Positions 24,068 to 36,081 of a DNA stretch of 64,000 nt are shown piece by piece. Source of the DNA: Xanthostigma xanthostigma (lineage: Eukaryota > Arthropoda > Insecta > Raphidioptera > Raphidiidae); assembly GCA_963575645.1 (NCBI GenBank), contig OY754476.1, positions 6,572,001 to 6,636,000 of the forward strand, written 5' to 3'. The notes below the pieces were generated by a model, which saw only the letters and a list, made by a program, of their open reading frames with translations, did not search any database and was not told where the DNA came from. Each line of letters starts with the position of its first letter. Position 1 is the first letter of the stretch. Position numbers and translations under genes: made by a program.

Positions 24068-24631
24068 CATTGGAAATTTTTTTTTTCTACTCCATTTTAT
24101 TTCCACTTGATATTTATATAATATAATCATATTTTTTATTTTTTTTTTAATTTTAATTTTTTTTTTATATTTTTAATTGTTTTTTTTATTTTTAATTTAT
24201 TTTCTCAATTTTTTTCTCATATACATATTTTTATTTCTTTTTTAATTTTTATATTTTTTTTTCTTGTTTTTTGAAAAATACACTTTCGTCAAATTTTTTA
24301 TTAAAAAATAACAAAATATATGATTGAAGTTAGATTTAAATAATTTAATTTATTAAAAAACATATTTATCATAAAAAGTGCAACAAAAATTAAAAAGAGG
24401 AAAGTTTTCAAAGTGAAACTTCTTTTTTAATGCAAAATAAGTATTTTACAAATGATATGAAAAAATTTTTGTATTTTTAATGGTTGGTCTTGTTCATTGA
24501 TTTTTTTTCATGCCTTCAAAATTGGCCTTCATGGAATCTGTGGCCTCTTAATTCTAAAAATGCACATATGTTTATTTTTTGGAGAAAAAATAAAAATAAT
24601 GTCTCACACTTTGGAAAAAGACGTGAAATCT

Positions 24632-25182
24632 TAAAAAAAAAACTTCGGAGAAGTAAAAACTTCGTTCTGTGCTAAATTCAAAAACTTGAGGCGACTGAAT
24701 CTCAGAATTATAACTTAAAAAAAAAAGAATTTCGAGGCAGACAAGAAATTGAAATCAAGCTCGAAATTCTGTGCCTAAGACGTCGAAAAAAAAAAGAATT
24801 TTGAGGCAGACAAGGAATTGAAATCCAACTTCGAAATTTTGTGCTTATAAAAGCTACAAGAGCAACAGCAAAAAAAAGTGCACAGACGGCGTTTTTTTAG
24901 TGGTAACTAAAGGAGTTATGCGAACACCGTCTTTGCATTTTTTTGCTGTTGCTCTTGTAGCTTTTATAAGCACACAATTTCGAAGTTGGATTTCAATTCC
25001 TTGTCTGCCTCAAAATTCTTTTTTTTTTTCGACGTCTTAGGCACAGAATTTCGAGCTTAATTTCAATTTATTGTCTGCCTCGAAATTCTTTTTTTTTTAA
25101 GTTATAATTCTGAGATTCAGTCGCCTCAAGTTTTTGAATTTAGCACAGAACGAAGTTTTTACTTCTCCGAAGTTTTTTTTTT
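24632..25182. repeat. Foldback part of repeat A
   Basis: The arm beginning AAACTTCGGAGAAGTAAAAA at 24640 is mirrored to 25182 with a centre near 24905. Within each arm the segment AATTTCGAGGCAGACAAG occurs twice in slightly different forms, so the arms contain an internal duplication. The palindrome is nearly perfect over about 260 bp per side. Confidence 0.88.
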
Positions 25183-26600
25183 ATATACTATACTATAATA
25201 TTTTCGAGCAACGGTGCACATAGTAGCTGAACTCTGTTCCACACCACCCCAGGTAGAGGTCGAGCTCAAGGCGCGTTTTTTTAACGTGGTTTCCCCGGTA
25301 GGCCTAATCCACTTGTCGGCGGCAACTAGCTAATATGCCGATGTTCGCGAACTCTGCTATTTACACTGTTTCTCGAAAATAAACATTCAACATACCAAAT
25401 TCTAGATTTTTCCTCGCAGTGTAAGTTTGGTAATAAACATGTTTTCCCGCACGTGTTACTCATTCAGAGAAAATTGAGAAAACCCATTTGTTGCGACTCA
25501 TTTTCAACTTTGGTTTAAAATGCCGTATCTATTTTTTTTGTAGAGCCAATAGAAGCTGAGATATTAAATAAAAAAAATAAGATCCGACCTCGTTCATCAT
25601 ACATATTAATCGGACTAACAAAGCGATGCAAATTGTTTAAAACTTAATGTTTATAGAAATTTTGGTTACGTTTCTCGAATCTTGGAAGAATTTTTAGTTT
25701 AATTTTTAATACCGATATCTTCATTTATCACGTAGTAATTGGATAAACTTTTCTTTTATTGTATGTAAAGAAATTTTTCATTAAAACACTGTAAAATAAT
25801 AAAATTCGAGTACATATAAATATAAAATTCGACTGGTTTATCAATCGAAAAACTAAATTTTAGCTCAATAATAGAGCCAAATAATATTACGAAAAAATGA
25901 TTAGTAATTAGTAAACATTCTAATCAATTTTATGCCTTGCGCCCCCAAGAGACAGTCTCACAGTGTTTTAAACTACAACTGCGAGTTGTACCCGGAGGAG
26001 ATTTTACATAATACCAAAAATCATGCACAGTGTGGGATCAGGGTTTTTTTCGGGCCCATAGGAGGGCCCACAGGGAATTGACGCGCGCGATTCATCTGCA
26101 GAAAATGCGACGACCACTTTGGTTATAATAAACGACGTACCTAAAACAAGCCTACGAATTTAAAAACTGATTTGACTTGCAACATTAAACTATATATTAG
26201 AATTAAAAAATATATACAACCTACCAAGAACATGTAGCTACATTTAAAATAAACAAACTTTATCAAAACAGAAGTTAAAAAAAGCAATAAACTAACTTTT
26301 AAATATGTATGCAAAAAATATTAATGAAATTCATTCTATAAGCAAAAAAATCGCGACATTAAAAATCAAAATCTTTAAAAAGGTCGTTGGAACAGAGGAC
26401 GATGGCTTGTCCCTCCGTTCGGCTGAAAAAAAGGCTGAAGGAGAAATTGAGATATCGTAATCGATCATAAATAATTTGGAAACTAGTTTTTACCTACTAT
26501 TTACTGATGACTTAGTAGCATATTTATAGGCCCATCAATAAGCTACTACATCGTATTGTCAATTAGTGAAAAAAAATGATTCTCATTGAAATATTACAAC
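25183..26600. other. No supported gene
   Basis: A GC-richer patch at 25200-25370 and another at 25970-26120 break the AT-rich background. Neither shows a coding or RNA signature that I recognise. Confidence 0.4.
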
Positions 26601-27400
26601 AAAGCCGAAATATTATTTGAAAGTTTTCTTAATAAGAGAACCACTGATAAAAAATTTATTTCTCCTTCAGTTGGGTCAGGCAACAATTTGTCCACCTACC
26701 ACCGTTGGAACTCCCGTTGCGAGAGAGTCCTTTAGGAAATCAGAATTCCCTGGCGTTTTTGCTTTAACACCAAAACATTCATACAGAAGAACACATGGAA
26801 CACACGGACAGAAAGGATAAAAGGTAAAGGAATTAAAGGTACCCTACCGAGCCCATAAGTAAGAACATTCACACTTGTCGGGCCCCTAAAACAGAGGATG
26901 GCCGGGTTAGGAATTTTTTATCACTGAATATGGTTGGATAGAGCACACCTTGTTGTCTATCACCGCTGGTATAGTTGGGCAGAGGACTTGAACTGTCGCT
27001 CCACCTTTGTTGGAACCCCCGCACTGAAGGGGTCCGTCACGGTCTCACGGAGGAATCGGTTTGTTGTAGTGTGTGTATAGTGTTCACTTTAATGATCGAG
27101 CTCTACTCGGACCACCTCCGCCCCTGGATCAACTATGGCTGTTGCTTACATGACCCAAGGCCTCCTACTTACGCGAGCCAGTGGTCCAACCCTAGGTCCT
27201 GTCCTAGAGATACCTACAAACCGCGCAAGGACCTTGTGCGTTCAAAAAACCAGCTAAGCTAACGCGAAAGCTGCGATGGTCTCACAAGAATGGGGAACTA
27301 TGCTAACGAGACCGGATACCGAACCCTACAGAGCAGCCCGCAACGCACACTGACTGCTTCCCAAAACCCCTAGACGCGCCCCAGTGTAATTTTTGGTGAT
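26601..27400. other. GC-richer island, probable decayed retroelement
   Basis: Base composition changes sharply here, with motifs such as GGAACCCCCGCACTGAAGGG and CTCACGGAGGAATCGG. Two plus-strand frames (26617-26820 and 26975-27262, 67 and 95 codons) lie inside, but neither has a recognisable domain. The composition resembles the untranslated or N-terminal region of an insect non-LTR retrotransposon. I cannot name the family. Confidence 0.35.
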
Positions 27401-27417
27401 ACTAAATATTTCAAAGG

Positions 27418-27464
27418 GAACGTATTTTCAATATCTCAAACACAGAAATATTGAAAATATGTTC
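27418..27464. repeat. Perfect hairpin, 17-bp arms
   Basis: GAACGTATTTTCAATAT at 27418-27434 is mirrored by ATATTGAAAATATGTTC at 27448-27464 around a 13-base loop. Confidence 0.75.
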
Positions 27465-29696
27465 GGACGCAAAAAGGTCTATACTAAAACATTGCAAATT
27501 TCAACATTGAAAGACAATACTGATGGTAGTTGTGAATGTTTCACGTGATTAAGAAATGTCGAAGTTTGCATTGCGTTAAAATTATACAGAAAAATACCTG
27601 AAAAAAAAATGTCACGGAGACCCTATCTGAAATTTAACGCGTCGCGAAAGATAGAAGAGGAACGATGGATCCCAATATAATTACCACAACCAAAAAATCT
27701 GCAGTCTGAGTTGTTCCAGTCAATAGAAAACATCCTTTCAAGTTAATCGAAGTTTATTTATTAAAGAATTTCTATTGGCTAGAAGCTCAAGATCACAGAA
27801 AAATTTTTAAAAACTCACCAAAGCAGATTCATTACAAGTTGATATCTGAAACAAAAGACACATTTTCTGTTAATTTGCATTCCATTATTTACATAAAAAA
27901 ATAGTAAAGGCGTTTTACACCAGGTGGGACCGAATTCAATTTCTTTTTCGGGAATCAGTTCAGGAGAGCGTACTGATTATGAAAACATATGTTACCAGGC
28001 GGAAATCTGGTCTGATATTGTCTAAAACAATTATTTATAACAATAAGAAGAAAAATTTCAATCAACAATATTTTTTTTATTTTTTGGCCTTTTTTCAAAG
28101 GGAAATGACCAAAACTTTTTTCGTAAAGTTAATACTTTTAATGGTATTAATTTTTTAAAAGTTGAAAAAATGCCAATTTCCCGCTTCTTTTTTTTTGAAG
28201 AAATGGTAACAAAAATTATCGATAATTAATCAACGTGTTAGCACTGAAAAAAAGACAGATAAGTACATATAATTCACCAAAGCAAAATGACAAGTCAAGC
28301 CATTTATTCGTGGCAAGCCTAAATCCACAAAATTATACACGACCCCTCTCCCACACCAACACAGCTATCATTCTCATCAGCGGGTGTAGGCTACTATAAA
28401 ATTTTATTAACGAATGTATTACCCGAAATAATAAAAAATTAACCTCTTTCCCTTTAAAAAAGATTACGTAGTTTTATATTATATTAATGTTTTTTTTCAA
28501 AAAAATAGTAGAATATGCTGCGTTGGTACTTTTAAATGTGCAATTTTGAAATTATTTGTTTAAAAAAAAATAAAATGCATTTCTTATCAATCAATAATGA
28601 TAACAGCATCAATTGTATACAAAATTTAATCTTTTAAAAAAATTTGTGGATAAAAAACAATGAAGTATTGCTTCGACATTTGCAGATTTATCAAATGCCT
28701 TGTTAAAGGAAAGCAATACAAATCAAGAAAATATTGTAATACATACCAACTTGTGAAGAATGACGAATCTCTGTAAGGCCCTGGATCCTGTTTTGCACAC
28801 GAGTTGAAAGTCGCGCACTGACTATACTGTTACTTTATTGATTATTTAGACACTGCACTGGAGTCTCTGTTTTATTATATCAATTTATTTAAATACATAA
28901 CGAGTTAAAAGTCGCGAATTCTTATTAAATTTTTATTTTTAACACTGTCACTCGACTGGTCGATGGTGATCCCTTCAATCTGGTTGGCCGTGTCGTTGTC
29001 CTGTAGATTCTAGTGGCAGCAGAAAGATTATTCGGTTTAATGATTTGAATTTTTATTTAAACACTTACTCGCGCGAACACGGAGCCGGGGGACGAATCAA
29101 CCCGCAGCGTCGTCTTGGAAGAAAAATGTGAGTGCTACAGGTCAATACCAAAATTATTCGTGTTTACACGATGTAAAATGTTGTGCACTGTTTAAATTTA
29201 ATATAAGCATTCTACCTTAAGACAACACTGTCTCGACTCAACCGAAAACGTAGGCACTCCCGCACATTCTGAAACACGAGAGCCAGTAACCGACGCCACG
29301 CACTACCGACTCAAAAAGCGAAAAACGGAAATATTTTATTAGTACACAAAATATTTTTCATGTTATTGTAATTTTAATGTTAAAAAAAGGTTTTCGACAG
29401 ATTTTACCTTTTCGACTTTCGAGACACTTTCATTTTTACTGAATTTAATGTGGGTTCCCTTCAGAGGAAAGGGAACGTCTGATACCAACCTCCGTTCTGG
29501 TTGACCCCCATTCTGATAATGTCGCAAGGAGGATTAACCCCATTGTGACTCTATCGATTGGAGGGACCACCCCTCTGTATCAGCCTGACCTCACCAAAAG
29601 TGTAAAACTAACAAACATTGAAAGAATACCCTCAAACGAGTGTCTATACAAAAACAAATTAATTTCGTCAAAATACTGAACATTTGAGGGTTACAT
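27465..29696. other. No supported gene; patches of higher GC
   Basis: AT-rich to about 28760. At 28780-29310 and 29440-29600 GC-richer blocks contain GCGCACTGACTATACTG, GAGCCGGGGGACGAATCAAC and a small hairpin GTTCCCTTCAGAGGAAAGGGAA. These could be a promoter/leader of a host gene or a retroelement LTR. There is no frame to support either reading. Confidence 0.35.
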
Positions 29697-31990
29697 TCTA
29701 CAAAGAACTGCCAGGGCGGCATTTTTGTTTTAAATAGTGTCAAACAACAATTTTAATTTTCAATTTTGACTTTCATTAGAAAATTATCAAAACAGTGAAA
29801 AGGAAAGAACACTTTAAAGCGACATTCTATTGACCGTTGCCTCCATATTATTACGCCTACCATCACAGCCAGTCTCGCCCGAACAGGATACAGGGGAGCT
29901 TTAGCAATATATGGGTGTCGCCGGAGGTTGAAGTATAGAATGATCCAGCGATCTAGTGTCTCCCTAAACCGTTTGCACCATAAATAGTCAATGAAAAACG
30001 AATTATTTGGAGTTGGATCACACTTCGTTTTAATTTTATTTTGTATTGCATGCCGACACTTTTTTATTTTACCAGCTCGGCTATTCATGTGTAAAATGTA
30101 TAGTGTAGTTTTACATTACTTTATTACTCTAATTTTTATATAAACCAATTAAAAAAAATCGCAGATCACTTCATTGTTACCATTTACTTAACCTAACAAC
30201 CGATGATCGTAGTTCCAATTTTAGTTTTAATACTGCCTGTCATCTGCATTTTTCATGTCATTGTAATTTTACTGCAAGGATGTTCAACAAAGAGCAGCCG
30301 GCGGCATTTTTGTTTTAAATAGTGTCAAACAGCAATTTTAATTTTCAATTTTGACTTTCATTAGAAAATTATCAAAACAGTGAAAAGGAAAGAACACTTT
30401 AAAGCGACATTCTATTGACCGTTGCCTCCATATTATTACGCCTACCATCACAGCCAGTCTCGCCCGAACAGGATACAGGGGAGCTTTAGCAATATATGGG
30501 TGTCGCCGGAGGTTGAAGTATAGAATGATCCAGCGATTTAGTGTCTTCCTAAACCGTTTGCACCATAAATAGTCAATGAAAAACGAATTATTTGGAGTTG
30601 GATCACACTTCGTTTTAATTTTATCTTGAATTGCATGTCGACACTTTTTTATTTTACCAGCTCGGCTATTCATGTGTAAAATGTATAGTGTAGTTTTACA
30701 TTACTTTATTACTCTAATTTTTATATAAACCAATTTAAAAAAATCGCAGATCACTTCATTGTTACCATTTACTTAACCTAACAACCGATGATCGTAGTTC
30801 CAATTGTAGTTTTAGTACTGCCTGTCATCTGCATTTTTCATGTCATTGTAATTTTACTGCAAGGATGTTCGACAAAGAGCAGCCGGCGGCATTTTTGTTT
30901 TAAATAGTGTCAAACAGCAATTTTAGTTTTCAATTTTGACTTTCATTAGAAAATTATCAAAACAGTGAAAAGGAAAGAACACTTTAAAGCGACATTCTAT
31001 TGACCGTTGCCTCCATATTATTACGCCTACCATCACAGCCAGTCTCGCCCGAACAGGATACAGGGGAGCTTTAGCAATATATGGGTGTCGCCGGAGGTTG
31101 AAGTATAGAATGATCCAGCGATCTAGTGTCTCCCTAAACCGTTTGCACCATAAATAGTCAATGAAAAACGAATTATTTGGAGTTGGATCACACTTCGTTT
31201 TAATTTTATTTTGTATTGCATGCCGACACTTTTTTATTTTACCAGCTCGGCTATTCATGTGTAAAATGTATAGTGTAGTTTTACATTACTTTATTACTCT
31301 AATTTTTATATAAACCAATTAAAAAAAATCGCAGATCACTTCATTGTTACCATTTACTTAACCTAACAACCGATGATCGTAGTTCCAATTGTAGTTTTAA
31401 TACTGCCTGTCATCTGCATTTTTCATGTCATTGTAATTTTACTGCAAGGATGTTCAACAAAGAGCAGCCGGCGGCATTTTTGTTTTAAATAGTGTCAAAC
31501 AGCAATTTTAATTTTCAATTTTGACTTTCATTAGAAAATTATCAAAACAGTGAAAAGGAAAGAACACTTTAAAGCGACATTCTATTGACCGTTGCCTCCA
31601 TATTATTACGCCTACCATCACAGCCAGTCTCGCCCGAACAGGATACAGGGGAGCTTTAGCAATATATGGGTGTCGCCGGAGGTTGAAGTATAGAATGATC
31701 CAGCGATCTAGTGTCTCCCTAAACCGTTTGCACCATAAATAGTCAATGAAAAACGAATTATTTGGAGTTGGATCACACTTCGTTTTAATTTTATTTTGTA
31801 TTGCATGCCGACACTTTTTTATTTTACCAGCTCGGCTATTCATGTGTAAAATGTATAGTGTAGTTTTACATTACTTTATTACTCTAATTTTTATATAAAC
31901 CAATTTTAAAAAATTGCAGATCACTTCATTGTTACCATTTACTTAACCTAACAACCGATGATCGTAGTTACAATTGCAGTTACAATACGC
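29697..31990. repeat. 585-bp tandem repeat, about 3.9 units
   Basis: Equivalent points recur exactly every 585 bp (29753, 30338, 30923, 31508). Each unit carries the same 111-codon minus-strand frame (29753-30088, 30338-30673, 30923-31258 and 31508-31843). The predicted proteins of units 1, 3 and 4 are identical; unit 2 differs at three residues. The unit is 195 codons long, so one frame can stay in register across units. Within the frame unit 2 differs from unit 1 at five bases: three change the residue and two do not. That is what neutral drift gives, so coding is not supported. The protein is basic, with no domain I recognise. Similarity decays at both array edges. Confidence 0.93.
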
Positions 31991-33708
31991 AGCTATTTAT
32001 TCGTAAAATGAATGCCTAATGAATTTAGACCTGCTTTCAATGCCAAAAAATAAAAATATTTGCAGGTCATTTCACTCTAATCTCTGCAATTTAAGTTCGC
32101 AGTATCAAATCGTAGTCCAATCACACATATGGCATAGATGCTAATAATTTCAGCTGTCGAGTGCCTATAATTTCTCTAACTCCTCTCATTTCGGTCCATT
32201 GTGCGTATTTTAGGTCGAATTAGCTAGCGTCGTCCAGTCCCACGATGCCTGAAACAAAAAGCAAAAAAACATTAAAATACCAATCACAACGATGCTAAAG
32301 CGGCACCGCAAGAAAAGAAGTGTAAGTTGGGCCAAAATCACGCTTCACTCCTCACAATGCCGCGTTTTCAGTTTTAAGGCGCTGAAAATTCGCCCTCACC
32401 CTTTTTTACTTTAAAAGGATTTGCTGGCAGAGCTGACTAATTTTCAGTAGACATTACCTAGGATTTGTAGGGCATGTCTATAATAGACAACAATAAATTC
32501 CCTCTAGGGTCCGTACCAGCCTTCCCCCTCCTCCTTTTGTGAAAACCTGGGCTTGGGACCGGCTTAGGCGGAGTTAGGTACATTGAAATTATAACAAGTG
32601 TATTTCAGATTCATTTTTTTGATATCGGAATATCAATAATGTCATAATTTGAGAACTATTAGCGCTGCAAAAGATTAAATCCCGTTAACGAAGACTTTAA
32701 AATTGGATTAGATTCAAAGTTAAAAAGTACGGTATTTTCAAATAGTTGCAATAATATGTTTATTAATAAATGATAGTAAATATAATAAAGGCGTGTAAAT
32801 AATATTAAGTTTTCACGTTGCTTTAGTAGCACATCGTAGCGTTATACAAAGCACGAAAGGTGTGTATTTTAAACTAACATAGTAATCAAATATTTTTAAA
32901 TTGTTGCATTTTGTTTGAAAATTGAACTTGCATTTTCATAGCGGTCCGTTGCTAGTAACAAGATAGCACGATTTTTAAATAACGTTCCAAAATCATTGAA
33001 ATCCGATATCAAAGTAACTCTTTTATTTAATAATAATAATTTGTTTAATAATTTGTCTACTTACCTTTCATTCAATAAACGCATAACAATAACTTATTTT
33101 TGGTTTTCGTCATTACAAGTGAAATGAAAAAAAGTCGATTAGTCTCTAGTCAGACCTATCAGTATCACCGGTTAAAGTCGTACAGAAGGTTTACTGGTCA
33201 CCTGTACACACATATTTTATGTCTATGGCTAATCATGCAATTGGGCTTTTGAATGAAATTTTTTTTTGTCATAAATGGAAAGATCGTATATAAGTTTTAT
33301 AACAAAACTATTTTTCTTTTTTTTATTTTCGTTATAATTCAAAAGTTATATCAAATTAAAAATAAATTTTTGTACCCAGTTCCGAGAACGCGCCGACATT
33401 TCCCGAACATAATGTGACGTCATAATGTTTTAGTCAATTGTAGAAGCCATTGATAGTATACTGCGTATATACATTTTACCATTATGACGTCACAACTGTC
33501 AAAAACAATTTTAGTGCGTTTGCAGTCACGTGATTTTTTTTAATATTTTATCAATTTTAAATTGCTTATAATAAATTTAAAAAAAGTTTTTTGAAAGTTT
33601 TTCGCATCGATTATCAATATTATTTATAATAAAGTTTTAAAATACAATAAGAAAATCGATAATTTTTTTTTTTTCAAAAGCCTAATTGCGATTTTCGTGC
33701 TATATGCA
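31991..33708. other. No supported gene
   Basis: Mostly AT-rich. A segment at 33380-33530 has two facing TGACGTCATAATG/ATTATGACGTCA motifs, suggesting a worn miniature inverted-repeat element. A GC-richer patch at 32360-32580 is unassigned. Confidence 0.4.
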
Positions 33709-33744
33709 GTATCATATTATATGAAATTCTATATAATATGATAC
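33709..33744. repeat. Perfect hairpin, 14-bp arms
   Basis: GTATCATATTATAT at 33709-33722 pairs with ATATAATATGATAC at 33731-33744 around an 8-base loop. Confidence 0.8.
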
Positions 33745-34018
33745 AGGTAATTAAACTGAAAAACGCACTTAAGAAAATTTTAATTATTGTATTTTAGCGG
33801 GACTACTTTGACTTCTAAACAACACCTTAATTAAGTATCGTTTATGTTTGTTTTTTTCACAATGTTAGAGCAAAACCGTCTGTCGCATAAAAAGTGTTGT
33901 ATGTGTAAGTCGAAGTGAATGCGCATACCTGAAAATATAGACGTAGTCATTTGTGACGATTTTGAAAGAAATATAAATTTAGGGCTCATGTTGATCTGGC
34001 GCCATCGTGACAGTCATT

Positions 34019-34048
34019 AATAGATAGATAGACAGATAGATAGATATA
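34019..34048. repeat. (GATA)n microsatellite
   Basis: About seven GATA-type units, one of them interrupted (GACA). Confidence 0.85.
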
Positions 34049-34092
34049 CATTTATGTGCGGAGCTATTATAAAAGTGATACAAAACGTCATA

Positions 34093-34199
34093 TATATGTT
34101 ACCGGCCAAACCCGATTTCAGGACAAACTAGTTCAGCCTAGGCCAAACTGGTTTGTAGAACTAGTTTGGCCTAAAATCGGGTTTGGCCGGTAACATATA
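34093..34199. mobile_element. 107-bp hairpin miniature element
   Basis: TATGTTACCGGCCAAACCCG at the left is mirrored by CGGGTTTGGCCGGTAACATA at the right. The arms continue inward through AAACTAGTT/AACTAGTTT to a centre with CAGCCTAGGCC. Nearly the whole length can fold into one stem. Confidence 0.8.
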
Positions 34200-34757
34200 C
34201 AAAAAACACAATAATATTATGGTGACATCAAATCATTTAGATTGTAGATCATAATGCACAGATTGTAAAAAGTAATGCTTTAGATTTTTTTATAATCGAA
34301 ACTTTTTGCTTGGATATTGTCACTGCAGCATGCACTTTATTATATGGTGCTGGAATCGATGACTCTATGTAAGTTAAAAAAAAAAAAATTTTTACATGTT
34401 ATTTGAATGTAAATCTTTAATCGCGTTTTTCTCGAAACAACGGTTTTGAAATCGGTGGTCACGATTTCTCGAAAAATTATGAACCGATCTCTTTGAAATT
34501 TTGCACACTTCTTCAAAATAACATTATCTCGTGCTTGAACGAAGGATTTTTTTTTCTATTTTAAGTGATTTTTCAAGGCCATGAAAGGTGCAAATTTTAC
34601 TCAAAAAAAGGGTTTTTTTGTTCTCAACGCCGCCAAAAACGCAATTTTATTTATTTTTTTCCTTTGTCCAAGCACAAGCTTAGCATCTACTAACAGAAAA
34701 TTTTTGGTTTTTACATTTCTGATGAATCTGTCATGAGTTATCCTGACCACGCCGATA
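34200..34757. other. No gene seen
   Basis: AT-rich. The sequence from 34430 contains the kind of low-information repeat text (GAACCGATCTCTTTGAAATT) common in arthropod interspersed repeats. Confidence 0.4.
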
Positions 34758-34765
34758 GCACTTTT

Positions 34766-36073
34766 GGGTCCAGTACGATAACACTATGCACCCAAATTTT
34801 GAAATTTTTTTTTTTAAGTCATAGAAAACGCTAAATTTTGACGTTCAAAAAAAAAAACTTTGCGGATTATTCACAAATTTCCTCAAAAATACGTGAAAAA
34901 AATGGAACTACTTTTCGTCTTTCACTGTCATTTTTTGAATCTAACCAATCAAAAATCACAAATACACGTCATAGCAACTGGTGTAGAATTATTGTGTAAC
35001 TGTCACTTTGTTTGCAGCTTTCGATTGTGTTATGGAAGCAGGGTCGTATTTAGATATTTATAATATTTGTTATGCTATATTTGCTTAACTTTTCAGTATA
35101 GTTTATTCTTCGATATTCAACACTACGAAAACATCTGAACACTTCACAGAATGAGCATAGGTATTTTTCGCGAATTTTTAGACGCACAAACCCTCTATTG
35201 CTATCGGACAGTAAAAGAAATCATTTCCTTTTGAAACACATTTTTTTTCATTACTTTTTTTTCTGATTTTCTAAAAAACATATATTTAATTGACTATCAA
35301 TTAAATATACATTTTTGAGAAAACGCAGTTCTATTCAAACAATTAACTATCTAATTCGCATACCCCGTTATCGTTCACCCCGGAATTGTTTTTTTAAAAA
35401 CTCAACATTTGCCCCTTCCCGTTTCACTGCGAGACAATTCGCATACCCCTTTATCGTTCACCCCAGAATTACAATTCGCATACCCGTTTATCGTTCACCC
35501 CGGAATTGTTTTTTTAAAAACTCCACATTTGCCCTTTCCCGTTTCACTGCGAGAAAATTCGCATACCCGTTTATCGTTCACCTCAGAATTACAATTCGCA
35601 TACCCGTTTATCGTTCACTCCGGAATTGTTTTTTTAAAAACTCCACATTTGCCCCTTCCCGTTTCACTGCGAGACAATTCGCATACCCCTTTATCAAAAA
35701 AAGCGGTGGTTTTCAATCTTCATGAAAATGTGAGTTTTAAATTTAAAATTCGTTTTATAAATTAAAATTTCCAAATACGACTCTGCCCTGAACGTTCAAT
35801 TGTATTTCATTCCAACCAATTGATATTTCTATCTTTGTTTATCATAGATACAGGTATATAACTTTCTCTTTTCTTATCACTATATGAGACAAGATAGCGA
35901 TCGCTATATACTCTAAAATCAACTTACTATACCATATTTAATTTTTTTAAATTAATTTTTAAAAATTAATTTTCCGCACTTAAAACGACCAATAACGCTG
36001 TTATATGTTATATAAAACAATAATTGTGAATTTCCAGTGGATATTTTGCATAGCAAGTTATCGTACTCTTACC
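34766..36073 (+). mobile_element. Non-autonomous DNA transposon with internal 120-bp repeats, copy 1
   Basis: The left end is GGGTCCAGTACGATAAC and the right end is the inverse of GGTAAGAGTACGATAAC. The flanks carry an 8-bp target duplication GCACTTTT (34758-34765 and 36074-36081). Terminal repeats are short and imperfect, sharing AGTNCGATAAC. The interior holds three 120-bp tandem units. Compared with copy 2 (48143-49163, opposite orientation) about 300 bp at 35058-35357 is extra here, starting after TTTAGAT and ending at ATCTAA. An 8-bp duplication fits hAT or P-type transposons, but the termini do not match a family I know. No transposase is encoded. Confidence 0.85.
35354..35698. repeat. 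120-bp tandem repeat, three units (copy 1)
   Basis: The motif ATTCGCATACCC...TTATCGTTCACC recurs at exact 120-bp steps, with TTTCACTGCGAGA in each unit. The period is a multiple of three, so long open frames (35315-35725 and 35409-35765) appear in more than one frame. Two overlapping open frames over the same repeat argue against coding. Confidence 0.92.
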
Positions 36074-36081
36074 GCACTTTT

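Larger units (their letters stand above)
23772..25182 (+). repeat. 1.4-kb direct repeat, copy A
   Basis: This unit recurs in the same orientation at 42607-44031 with only scattered differences. In order it holds a hairpin GAATCTCGTTAGAGATTC, a conserved 200-bp leader, a tRNA-like pol III unit, a long T-rich tract, and a foldback of about 550 bp. The two ends are loosely inverted: the motif TTCTGTGCTAAAT follows the first hairpin, and its complement precedes the last one (ACTTCTCCGAAGT). Its left flank is half of a miniature element. Its right flank is unrelated to the right flank of copy B. Confidence 0.88.

Noticed and set aside
29753-31843. Four copies of a 111-residue basic protein as a gene family
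   Set aside because: The copies are a recent tandem array, and the replacement-to-silent ratio (3:2) between units gives no sign of selection.
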